Positions 1-5,714 of a stretch of DNA of 5,714 nt are shown one piece after another. The stretch comes from Deltaproteobacteria bacterium (GTDB lineage: Bacteria > Desulfobacterota > Binatia > UBA9968). The stretch is taken from assembly GCA_016183075.1 (NCBI GenBank), contig JACPFH010000638.1, forward strand, positions 1-5,714, read 5' to 3'. The notes under the pieces were generated by a model, which worked only from the letters and a program-made list of their open reading frames with translations, did not search any database and was not told the origin of the DNA. The translations under genes and the position numbers were made by a program. How positions within the stretch are numbered: the stretch's first letter is position 1; every line of letters begins with the position of its first letter.

Positions 1-143
1 ACCGTCCCCCCTTGACTCGCGTAGAAAAATTGGGCTGTAACGCCGTCCGAGCCGGCAAGGTCTGAGGTCGAAAGAGACGGAGAACCGTTGCAGGTGGAGA
101 AAATCTGGACGAGAAATAGATGAGGTAAAAACCACTTGAGCAT
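1..143 (-). CDS. Possible partial leftward gene, unknown exported or membrane protein
   Basis: Tentative. On the - strand an ATG at 143-141 opens a frame that runs off the left edge after 47 codons. The peptide begins MLKWFLPHLFLVQIF, a short charged start and a hydrophobic stretch, then turns Ser/Thr/Gly/Asp-rich, as a signal peptide followed by an exported domain would. The frame is also open upstream of the ATG, back to a TGA at 254-252. That upstream part encodes basic residues (KLKR) followed by another hydrophobic run, so the real start could be a non-ATG codon such as TTG at 194-192. A good leftward promoter (166-194) would put the transcript start about 16 bases before the ATG. Against it: no Shine-Dalgarno sequence precedes any start, an open frame of this length can arise by chance, and I recognise no family. 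The 3' part is outside the window. Confidence 0.3.
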   Translation of the reverse strand, partial: MLKWFLPHLFLVQIFSTCNGSPSLSTSDLAGSDGVTAQFFYASQGGT

Positions 144-165
144 AGCCGCAATGAATACGGTGGCC

Positions 166-194
166 AGTGTAACCGGGAGGCAGGAGAAAGTCAA
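166..194 (-). promoter_or_regulatory. Candidate sigma70 promoter reading leftward
   Basis: Read on the - strand, TTGACT (194-189) is followed by a 17-base spacer and TACACT (171-166). These match the TTGACA/TATAAT consensus at 5 of 6 and 4 of 6 positions, with the preferred spacing. Transcription would start near 159 and run towards the left edge, just ahead of the ATG at 143. It points away from the importer operon. Known: this is the usual housekeeping promoter shape. Inferred: that it is active. Confidence 0.45.
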
Positions 195-205
195 TACATA
201 GACTA

Positions 206-217
206 TTAAACGTTTAA
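206..217. promoter_or_regulatory. Perfect 12-bp palindrome, candidate operator
   Basis: The sequence TTAAACGTTTAA is identical to its own reverse complement over all 12 bases and stands out from the more GC-rich surroundings. It sits 12 bp upstream (in the leftward sense) of the -35 element at 189-194 and about 110 bp ahead of the phnD start. That position would suit a dimeric regulator acting on either or both directions. No regulator gene is in the window, and the site does not resemble a PHO box that I could identify. Confidence 0.3.
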
Positions 218-250
218 GTTTCTGTCTCTGTCCCAGGCCTATCGGTCCCG

Positions 251-278
251 TTCACTCCTGGCGCCACGGGCATAGCTT
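251..278 (+). promoter_or_regulatory. Weak candidate promoter for the importer operon
   Basis: TTCACT (251-256), a 16-base spacer and TAGCTT (273-278) give a poor but best-placed sigma70-like pair ahead of phnD. The transcript would start near 285 and leave a leader of about 43 bases. The match to consensus is 4 of 6 and 3 of 6, so this could easily be chance. An activator-dependent promoter would also be expected to look weak. Confidence 0.18.
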
Positions 279-327
279 AGGGGGCCGATTGCAGCCGCAG
301 TCAACTTGGAGTAACTATCGGGCCGAG

Positions 328-1242
328 ATGAAAAAGTCCTTTTGCTGGCTTGCCTTTTTGGCGCTTTTGAGCCACGCGCTCGTTGCCTGCGATGGATCTC
401 GGGACGGCCACAAGGTGCTTCGGGTCGGGTTTGTCCCGGCAGAAAACGTGCAGCAGGTTGCTCAGAACGCCCAGCCGATAGTTGAGATTCTGCAGAAGCG
501 GCTCAACATGGAAGTCCAGCCGTTTGTGGCGACCGACTATACCGGGGTCGTCGAAGCGCTGCGCGCGAACAAGCTCGACATTGCCTTCCTCACTCCCGCC
601 TCTTATGTCCTTGCCAGGCGGGAGGCCAACGTCCGGGTCGCCCTCAAGTCGCAGCGCGGGGGCAACGCTTATTACTATGCGGCGATCATTACCCATGCGG
701 ATAGCGACATTCGCCGCTTGGAGGACCTGCGCGACAAAACGTTTGCCTTCAGCGATCCTCTTTCCACGTCCGGCCATGTGTTTCCACGCAAGATGTTCAA
801 AGAAAAGGGCATCAATCCGGTCAGGGATTTCAAAAGCGTCATCTATTCGGGCGGGCACGACGCCACGGTCCTGGCAGTTTTGAACCGCAAGGTGGATGCC
901 GGCGCGACCTTCGCGAACACCCCCGAAGGCAAGGACGGCGCGTGGATGCAATACTTGAAGGATCCCGCGGAGCAAAAGAGAATTCGCGTCATCGCCTATT
1001 CCGAGCCGATCCCGGCGGATAATCTGGTCATCAGCGCGAACCTCGATCCCGCGCTGGCAAAAAAGATCGAGCAGGTTTTTGTTGATCTGAGCGAGGATCC
1101 CAAAGGAGTCGAGATGCTGCGCGACCTGTACAAGATTGACGGCTTCGTCGCAGCGACGGACGCGGATTACGAGCCGGTGCGGGAGGCCTTTGAAATTGCC
1201 GGAATCAACCTCAGGGAGGCCTTGAAGAGAAAAAAGCCATGA
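328..1242 (+). CDS. phnD: Phosphate/phosphite/phosphonate ABC importer, substrate-binding lipoprotein (PhnD family)
   Basis: Binds a phosphorus oxyanion or organophosphonate outside the inner membrane and delivers it to the permease encoded two genes downstream. The ATG at 328 gives 304 residues and starts exactly at a lipoprotein signal peptide: MKKS, a hydrophobic core at residues 5-20 and a lipobox LVAC with Cys21 as the lipidation site. An in-frame TTG at 289 would add 13 residues ahead of the signal and is less likely. Family marks follow in order: RVGFVP (32-37), TDYTGVVEAL (69-78), DIAFLTPASYVLA (84-96), the ligand-loop motif DPLSTSG (143-149), and YSGGHDATVLAVL with VDAGATF (173-195). 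The length is normal for the family. The only SD-like sequence, GGAG at 308-311, is far from the ATG. The stop overlaps the phnC start (ATGA), implying coupled translation. The FLTPASYVLA segment resembles phosphite-type binders about as much as true phosphonate binders, so the exact substrate is open. Confidence 0.9.
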   Translation: MKKSFCWLAFLALLSHALVACDGSRDGHKVLRVGFVPAENVQQVAQNAQPIVEILQKRLNMEVQPFVATDYTGVVEALRANKLDIAFLTPASYVLARREANVRVALKSQRGGNAYYYAAIITHADSDIRRLEDLRDKTFAFSDPLSTSGHVFPRKMFKEKGINPVRDFKSVIYSGGHDATVLAVLNRKVDAGATFANTPEGKDGAWMQYLKDPAEQKRIRVIAYSEPIPADNLVISANLDPALAKKIEQVFVDLSEDPKGVEMLRDLYKIDGFVAATDADYEPVREAFEIAGINLREALKRKKP

Positions 1243-2033
1243 CTATCCTGGAGGTAAAAGACCTCCGCAAATCCTACGGACCCTTCTCCCCGGTCCTTCG
1301 GGGCGTAAACCTGACCGTCGAGCAAGGGGAGTTCTTGGGCATCATCGGGATGAGCGGAGCGGGGAAATCGACGCTGCTTCGCTGCATCAACCGGTTGATC
1401 GAGCCCACCTCCGGCGAGATCCTCATCCCCCGGTCGGTTTTCATGTCCGATGCGGACGGCGCGAAGATCGATGTTTGCAGACTCGGACTCGGCGGGTTAC
1501 GGCTTTTGCGGCGCCGTGTGGGCATGATTTTCCAGCAGTTCAATATCGTCAAGCGGCTTTCCGTTATCGAGAACGTTTTGGCTGGAGGCTTGGGCTACCA
1601 GCCGACATGGCGCAGCTGCTTAAAGTTTTTTTCCCAAACCGAGCGGCGCCACGCGCTGTTGAACCTCAAGCGCGTCGGGCTGCTCGATCACGCTTATAAA
1701 CGGGCTGACGAACTGAGTGGCGGGGAGCAGCAACGCGTCGCCATCGCGCGCGTGCTCATGCAGAGCCCGGCGATCATTCTCGCCGATGAGCCCGTGTCCA
1801 ATCTCGATCCTAAGCTGTCCCGCGTCGTATTGGACATTCTCAAAAAGATTTGTCTCGAGGACGGGATTACCGCCTTGGTTAGCCTTCACTCCCTGGATTT
1901 GACCCGGCAGTATGCGGGCCGGATCCTCGGGCTCAGAGAAGGGCGAATCTACTTCGACGCTCCAACTTTAGCATGGAGCGAGGACATGGTGGAAAGGATC
2001 TACGAAGGCTCGGGAGCGCAGCCCGAACGCTAG
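1239..2033 (+). CDS. phnC: Phosphonate-type ABC importer, ATP-binding protein (PhnC family)
   Basis: Cytoplasmic ATPase that drives the importer by ATP hydrolysis as a dimer on the permease. All nucleotide-binding motifs are intact in 264 residues: Walker A GMSGAGKST (37-45, Lys43), Q-loop in MIFQQFN (96-102), signature LSGGEQQR (159-166), Walker B IILADEP (179-185, catalytic Glu184), D-loop SNLD (187-190) and the switch His217 in VSLH. The segments GLGYQPTWRS (117-126) and VSLHSLDL are typical of PhnC rather than of PstB or amino-acid importers. Between strand GEIL (59-62) and LRRR (90-93) the chain looks about ten residues longer than the usual PhnC pattern, including an Asp-rich turn near 71-78. 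The start overlaps the phnD stop by 4 bp with no good SD of its own, so re-initiation after phnD is likely. It lies 19 bp ahead of phnE. Confidence 0.93.
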   Translation: MTILEVKDLRKSYGPFSPVLRGVNLTVEQGEFLGIIGMSGAGKSTLLRCINRLIEPTSGEILIPRSVFMSDADGAKIDVCRLGLGGLRLLRRRVGMIFQQFNIVKRLSVIENVLAGGLGYQPTWRSCLKFFSQTERRHALLNLKRVGLLDHAYKRADELSGGEQQRVAIARVLMQSPAIILADEPVSNLDPKLSRVVLDILKKICLEDGITALVSLHSLDLTRQYAGRILGLREGRIYFDAPTLAWSEDMVERIYEGSGAQPER

Positions 2034-2037
2034 AATC

Positions 2038-2044
2038 GAGGAGG
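2038..2044 (+). promoter_or_regulatory. Strong ribosome binding site deciding the TTG start of phnE
   Basis: GAGGAGG at 2038-2044 ends 8 bases before the TTG at 2053-2055, close to ideal spacing for a Shine-Dalgarno sequence. It lies in the 19-bp gap after the phnC stop. This supports TTG as the true phnE start; the first in-frame ATG is over 60 codons downstream, beyond the first membrane segment. Confidence 0.7.
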
Positions 2045-2052
2045 AAACTGCT

Positions 2053-3000
2053 TTGGCACGACCATTGCGACCCAAACCGAACGAATCAGAGCCAAACCAC
2101 TTGAATGAGTTCCCCCCGGCGCCGAGAAGGAGGCTTCGGTCCGTGGCCTTCGTGCTGCTTTTGCTTTTCGTTCTCGGCTGGGCCCTGGAGGGCGCCAAAC
2201 TAAGGCCTGGGGAGCTCCTTTACGGGATACCGGAAATCGGGATGACCATCGGGCGCATGCTCCCGCCGGACTTCACCAAGGTGGCGGACAGCAAAAGCTA
2301 TTATTTCCCCGAAAGTCTTTCCCCGGCCGAACTCTTCCTTCCCCTCCCCGTCTCAGGAGACAAGGCGAGGGTTAGGCAGAGATGGTGGGACAATACGTTT
2401 CCTCAGACCGTCGTGGGAGCGACCATCGAAACGATCCAGATGGCCTTGGCAGGGACTTTCCTTGCTTTTCTTGTCGCCTTTCCCGTCGGCTTTCTGGCAG
2501 CGCGAAACACCACTCCCCACGCCCTGATTTATTCCGGGACGCGCCTGTTCTTGAATTTCTTGCGCACGATTCCCGACCTTGCGCTCGGACTCGTCTTTGT
2601 TGCGGCCGTGGGCCTCGGCGCTTTTGCCGGCACGCTGGCGCTCTTCGTCCACACGACAACCGTTTTGGGCAAGCTTTTGTCCGAGTCGGTCGAGAACATC
2701 GACGAAGGCGTGGTCGAGGCGATCCGGGCCACGGGAGCCGGCTACGGACAGATCCTCGCCTTCGCCGTCCTGCCGCAGATACTGCCCGATGTGATCTCTT
2801 TTACCCTCTACCGCTTGGAGACGAACATCCGGGCCGCCTCGGTCCTCGGCTTGATCGGCGCGGGCGGTATCGGCTATCTGATGAATACGAGCTTCAGGAC
2901 TTTTCAGTACCAGGAAGCTTCGGCTATCGTGTTGGTCCTGATTCTTCTCGTCATCGTGGTGGATTATGCCAGCTACCGCCTGAGACAATTGGTGGTTTGA
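2053..3000 (+). CDS. phnE: Phosphonate-type ABC importer, membrane permease (PhnE family)
   Basis: Inner-membrane channel of the importer, probably a homodimer. The 315-residue protein starts at TTG behind a strong ribosome binding site. A basic, Pro-rich cytoplasmic tail (1-30, including RPLRPKP and RRRLR) leads to a first membrane segment at about 31-46. The core begins near ETIQMALAGTFLAFLVAFP (126-144), with further hydrophobic segments around 160-200, 262-277 and 289-305. The coupling (EAA) loop that docks on the ATPase is visible as EAIRATGAGYGQILAFAVLP (222-241). LGLIGAGGIGYLM (265-277) is a characteristic PhnE stretch. The soluble link between the first segment and the core (about 47-125) contains GRMLPPDF (67-74), as expected. 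It then has a stretch at about 78-112 that looks longer than in the compact PhnE proteins I know of. The gene ends the operon; no second permease is seen. Confidence 0.92.
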   Translation: MARPLRPKPNESEPNHLNEFPPAPRRRLRSVAFVLLLLFVLGWALEGAKLRPGELLYGIPEIGMTIGRMLPPDFTKVADSKSYYFPESLSPAELFLPLPVSGDKARVRQRWWDNTFPQTVVGATIETIQMALAGTFLAFLVAFPVGFLAARNTTPHALIYSGTRLFLNFLRTIPDLALGLVFVAAVGLGAFAGTLALFVHTTTVLGKLLSESVENIDEGVVEAIRATGAGYGQILAFAVLPQILPDVISFTLYRLETNIRAASVLGLIGAGGIGYLMNTSFRTFQYQEASAIVLVLILLVIVVDYASYRLRQLVV

Positions 3001-3001
3001 A

Positions 3002-3029
3002 TGGACAATTTTTGCCGTTGTGGTAGTCT
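3002..3029 (+). promoter_or_regulatory. Candidate sigma70 promoter for nadK-recN
   Basis: TGGACA (3002-3007), a 16-base spacer and TAGTCT (3024-3029) form a -35/-10 pair, and TGG directly before the -10 gives an extended -10. The spacer is T-rich in its first part. Transcription would start near 3036, some 17 bases before the nadK ATG. It sits immediately after the phnE stop, which would let nadK-recN be expressed separately from the importer. The -10 matches consensus at only 3 of 6 positions, so the extended element carries much of the argument. Confidence 0.45.
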
Positions 3030-3052
3030 CACGGCTTGGACTCGAGTAGGCG

Positions 3053-3904
3053 ATGATACGAACGGTCGGTTTGGTGGTGAAATACGAGGAGCCCAAAGCG
3101 GCAGAGATCGCAAGCTGGCTCGTCCCCTGGCTGAAGGAGAAAACGAGACAGGTTCTCGTCGAAGCGGGCGTAGGGCGGTTGGGTGGCAGGTCCTGTAGCA
3201 AGAAGGAGATGGCCAGGAGAGCGGACCTGATCATCGTGCTCGGAGGCGATGGCACGCTTCTCAGCGTCGCCCGGCTTGTGGAGCGGCCCGAGGTTCCGAT
3301 TCTCGGCGTGAACATGGGAGGCCTGGGCTTTATCACCGAGGTCGCGGTCGATGAGTTGGAATCGGTTCTGACGCGAGTCCTCGCAGGTGATTACTCCGTC
3401 GAGAAAAGGCTGACGCTCGAGATACGGGTTATGGGCAAAAAAGGCTCCCCCAAGAGATTTCGAGTGTTGAACGACGGCGTGATTACCAAAGGGGCGCGTT
3501 CCAAGATCATCAGCCTGGAAACCTATGTGGGGAAAGAGTATCTGTGCACCTACCGCGCCGACGGTCTGATCATCTCCACGCCCACGGGCTCGACTGCCTA
3601 CTCGTTGGCGGCGGGCGGGCCGATCATCTTTCCCTCTCTCGGGGCGATCGTTTTGTGCCCGATCTGTCCCCACACCCTCACCAATCGGCCCATCGTGGTT
3701 TCGAGCAAAGCCACGGTCCGAGTGACCCTGCGCTCGGCGGGGGATACCGTGGTCCTGAGCCCCGACGGGCAGGAAGGGATCCTTTTGAACAACGGCGACA
3801 TCGTCGAGGCCCGGGATTATGGCGTGCCGGTATCGCTGGTGAAGGCTCCTTCCCGGAGCTACTTTGAGGTTCTTCGAAGCAAACTCAAATGGGGAGAGAG
3901 GTAA
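3053..3904 (+). CDS. nadK: NAD kinase
   Basis: Phosphorylates NAD+ to NADP+ using ATP or polyphosphate, and so sets the cell's NADP supply; cytoplasmic, usually a homo-oligomer. At 283 residues the length is normal. The family marks are all present: the GGDGT catalytic motif at 64-68 with Asp66, the glycine-rich NMGGLGF (87-93), the ND pair (140-141) that contacts the NAD ribose and nicotinamide, and a long conserved block at 168-190 that begins RADGLIISTPTGSTAY. CPHTLTNRP (205-213) and SPDGQ (236-240) complete the C-terminal beta domain. The N-terminus, MIRTVGLVVKY, is the usual first strand, which supports the ATG at 3053, although only a weak TAGG precedes it. recN follows after 12 bp, an arrangement found in many bacteria, so the two are probably co-transcribed. 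Nothing in the sequence suggests loss of activity. Confidence 0.96.
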   Translation: MIRTVGLVVKYEEPKAAEIASWLVPWLKEKTRQVLVEAGVGRLGGRSCSKKEMARRADLIIVLGGDGTLLSVARLVERPEVPILGVNMGGLGFITEVAVDELESVLTRVLAGDYSVEKRLTLEIRVMGKKGSPKRFRVLNDGVITKGARSKIISLETYVGKEYLCTYRADGLIISTPTGSTAYSLAAGGPIIFPSLGAIVLCPICPHTLTNRPIVVSSKATVRVTLRSAGDTVVLSPDGQEGILLNNGDIVEARDYGVPVSLVKAPSRSYFEVLRSKLKWGER

Positions 3905-3916
3905 GCGGAATCGAGG

Positions 3917-5617
3917 ATGCTGCGCGAGCTTCGGATTAAGAATTTCGCCGTCATCGACCAGCTCGCGCTGGATCTCAGCGCGGGGCTAAATGTCCTGACC
4001 GGAGAAACCGGGGCCGGAAAGAGCATCATCCTGAACGCCCTCGGGCTTCTTTCCGGTGGCCGGGTTTCCTCGGACATCATTCGCCAGGGGGAGGACGAAG
4101 CCAGCGTCGAGGCGCTCTTTTCGCCTCTGTCGGCGGCGCTTCGGGAAAAGATCCGGGAGGCCGGATACGATGATGAGGAAGAGCTGGTGGTGCGAAGAAT
4201 CATCAGCCGGACAGGAAAAAACCGCGCCTATTTGAACGGCAGTCTCTGCCCGGCCACATTACTGTCCGAGATCGGGGCTCATCTCATCCACATCTACGGG
4301 CAGCATGAGCACCACGCGCTGCTCAAGCCCGAGGCCCACTTGTCTCTTCTCGATAGCTTCGCGGGGCATGGGGAGAAAGGCGAAGAGATGAAAAAGAGGC
4401 GCGAAGCGCTCGGGCATGCCTGGGAGCGGCTGAGCGCGACCAGGGAAAACCTGCTGAGAAGTAAGCAGGAAGAAGAACTCCTGAAAGCCCAGGCTGACGA
4501 AATCGCGCAGGCGAAATTGCGCGCCGGAGAAGACGAGGAGCTCAGGGAGAGAAAGAACATTCTCCTCCACGCGGAGAAGCTCTATCGGGGCTGCAAGGAA
4601 GGCGAGGAGCTTCTTTACGAGGGCGAGAACGCGCTCGCCGGGCGGTTGGGACGATACGCGCTTCGGCTTCGAGAATTGGCCAACATCGACGGGAGCCTTA
4701 GCGGTGCGGTCGAGCTTTTGGAGTCCGCGCTCGCACAGCTCGAAGAGGCCAACTCGTCCCTCCGGCGCCATACGGATCGGATCCAGTTCGAACCCGGGGC
4801 GTTGGAACAGCTCGAGGACCGCCTTGCGGAGATCAACCGGCTAAGGCGCAAATACAACGCCTCCGTTGAGGAGATCTTGAACCTCAAAGAAAAGACGGAG
4901 GACGAGCTCAGGTCCCTGGATCACCAGGAAGAGGAGCTTCCGCTCCTCGAGAAGGCCTTCGAGTCGACCCGCGACTCGGCGTGGCAGATGGCAGAGACTC
5001 TCTCCAATGCTCGAAGGCAGATTGCCAAGAAATTGAAGCGCGAGATGGAGAAGGAAGTGGCGAGCCTGGGGATGCCGCGCACCATCTTTGAGGTGCGTTT
5101 TCTGGATGAGGAGGGACGGCGGGATGATCCTCCGTTTCTGGTGGGCGGAAAGCGGATGACAGCTAAGGGGATCGATCAGATCGAGTTCTTGTTCTCGCCG
5201 AATCCGGGCGAGGCCGTAAAACCGCTGGCCAAAATTGCTTCCGGCGGGGAACTTTCCCGGCTCATGCTGGCCATTAAGTCTTTGGTGCTGACTCAGGAGG
5301 AGATTCCGACTCTGCTCTTCGACGAAGTGGATGCGGGCATCGGCGGCGCCGTTGCCGAGATCGTGGGGAAAAAGCTCAAAAAAGTGGCGTCCGCGCAGCA
5401 GGTCATCTGTGTCACCCACCTCCCGCAAATCGCCGCCCTGGCCGATCTCCACTATGGGGTCCGGAAAGAGGTCGAGAAGGGTCGGACCTTTACTGAGGTA
5501 AATAAGCTCAGCGAACCCGAACGAGTTGATGAGGTGGCGCGCATGCTGGCCGGGGTGAAAGTCACGGAAAAAGCCAAACGCCACGCCGAAGAGATGGTGA
5601 AAGGGTCCGGGGACTGA
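3917..5617 (+). CDS. recN: DNA repair protein RecN
   Basis: SMC-like ATPase that acts early in double-strand break repair, holding or tethering DNA and working with RecA; it sits on the nucleoid. The 566 residues are close to the family norm. The N-terminal half-domain starts MLRELRIKNFAVID, a typical RecN start, and carries Walker A GETGAGKS (29-36) and the loop IYGQHEH (126-132). Residues about 155-375 are a charged, heptad-like coiled-coil arm, rich in Glu, Lys, Arg and Leu, with a break near 255-300. The C-terminal half-domain has the ABC signature ASGGELSR (441-448), Walker B TLLFDEVDAGIGG (465-477) with Asp469 and Glu470, and the His-loop VTHLPQIAALAD (499-510, His501). A GAGG abuts the ATG directly, so the ribosome signal is poorly spaced; a purine-rich stretch at the end of nadK may help through coupling. 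I saw no LexA-type box in the short gap. The stop lies 19 bp from the convergent tRNA gene. Confidence 0.96.
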   Translation: MLRELRIKNFAVIDQLALDLSAGLNVLTGETGAGKSIILNALGLLSGGRVSSDIIRQGEDEASVEALFSPLSAALREKIREAGYDDEEELVVRRIISRTGKNRAYLNGSLCPATLLSEIGAHLIHIYGQHEHHALLKPEAHLSLLDSFAGHGEKGEEMKKRREALGHAWERLSATRENLLRSKQEEELLKAQADEIAQAKLRAGEDEELRERKNILLHAEKLYRGCKEGEELLYEGENALAGRLGRYALRLRELANIDGSLSGAVELLESALAQLEEANSSLRRHTDRIQFEPGALEQLEDRLAEINRLRRKYNASVEEILNLKEKTEDELRSLDHQEEELPLLEKAFESTRDSAWQMAETLSNARRQIAKKLKREMEKEVASLGMPRTIFEVRFLDEEGRRDDPPFLVGGKRMTAKGIDQIEFLFSPNPGEAVKPLAKIASGGELSRLMLAIKSLVLTQEEIPTLLFDEVDAGIGGAVAEIVGKKLKKVASAQQVICVTHLPQIAALADLHYGVRKEVEKGRTFTEVNKLSEPERVDEVARMLAGVKVTEKAKRHAEEMVKGSGD

Positions 5618-5636
5618 GACCGGCCGCACAAAAAAT

Positions 5637-5712
<76 letters not shown>

Positions 5713-5714
5713 AC

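Larger units (their letters stand above)
1..327. other. Upstream region without a confident gene
   Basis: No + strand frame stays open across this stretch: stops appear early in all three frames (for example 13-15, 38-40 and 63-65). It is richer in A and T in places than the genes to its right. It holds a leftward open frame reaching the window edge, a leftward sigma70-like promoter (166-194), a perfect palindrome (206-217), and only weak signals for the rightward importer operon. I looked for a cobalamin or c-di-GMP riboswitch and for tRNA or rRNA pieces and saw none that held up. It is best read as the control region between the importer operon and a possible divergent gene. Confidence 0.6.

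Noticed and set aside
12..41. TTGACT-18-TGTAAC as a rightward promoter near the left edge
   Set aside because: The match is fair, but it is nearly 290 bp from phnD, lies inside the possible leftward frame and has no gene of its own to drive.
60..200. Riboswitch-like stretch (short pieces resembling cobalamin or c-di-GMP aptamers)
   Set aside because: Only short fragments such as CCGGGAGG and GTCGAAAGAGAC resemble the consensus pieces; the conserved core boxes and the supporting stems are missing.
247..270. Inverted repeat CCCGT/ACGGG with inner GGCGCC
   Set aside because: A 5-bp stem with a 14-base loop is within chance for this composition, and it has no T run or clear relation to a start site.
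289..327. Upstream TTG start adding 13 residues to PhnD
   Set aside because: The extra residues would precede a well-formed lipoprotein signal peptide that begins exactly at the ATG at 328, and no ribosome binding site is seen ahead of the TTG.
3014..3035. Inverted repeat GCCGT/ACGGC as a terminator after phnE
   Set aside because: The stem is only 5 bp with a 12-base loop and is not followed by a T run; it overlaps the candidate promoter.
2353..3336. Long - strand open frame (327 codons) opposite phnE and nadK
   Set aside because: It crosses two well-supported + strand genes and their gap; its protein is low in hydrophobic structure, rich in Arg, Asp, Gln and Ser, and resembles no family. 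It is an antisense shadow.
5604..5623. GGTC/GACC or CCGG/CCGG pairing as a recN terminator
   Set aside because: The stems are four base pairs and overlap the stop codon, and A residues rather than T residues follow, so it is not a convincing terminator for recN.
4841..5629. Long - strand open frame (262 codons) opposite recN
   Set aside because: It lies antisense to the conserved C-terminal ATPase half of recN, and its composition (His, Arg, Leu, Pro-rich) is typical of a mirror frame.

Overview
This window reads as ordinary chromosomal DNA from a moderately GC-rich bacterium. The lipoprotein signal on the solute-binding protein, the sequence style of NadK and RecN, and the adjacency of nadK and recN would suit a Gram-negative lineage such as a deltaproteobacterial or NC10-like group. 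That placement is an inference and is weak without a database comparison. Five complete protein genes lie on the + strand, and one tRNA gene lies on the - strand at the right edge.

Layout. Positions 1-327 hold no confident gene. They contain a possible leftward reading frame cut by the window edge, a good-looking leftward promoter (166-194) and a perfect 12-bp palindrome (206-217). Positions 328-3000 form a compact three-gene ABC importer operon of the phosphate/phosphite/phosphonate family: a periplasmic lipoprotein that binds the substrate (phnD-like), an ATPase (phnC-like, overlapping the first gene by 4 bp) and a membrane permease (phnE-like, starting at TTG behind a strong ribosome binding site). 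A 52-bp gap with a candidate promoter follows. Next come nadK (3053-3904, NAD kinase) and recN (3917-5617, an SMC-like DNA repair ATPase), 12 bp apart. A tRNA-Ala(GGC) gene with an encoded CCA end (5637-5712) converges on recN with only 19 bp between them.

How the genes work together. PhnD would capture a phosphorus oxyanion or organophosphonate outside the inner membrane and pass it to PhnE, with PhnC supplying ATP hydrolysis. No catabolic gene (C-P lyase, phosphonatase, phosphite dehydrogenase) is in the window, so the substrate is not fixed by context. The nadK-recN pair is a common housekeeping arrangement and has no visible functional tie to the importer.

I do not see a previously undescribed system here. 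The most open questions are the left-edge region, whose leftward frame and divergent control signals are not explained by the known genes, and the substrate of the importer.
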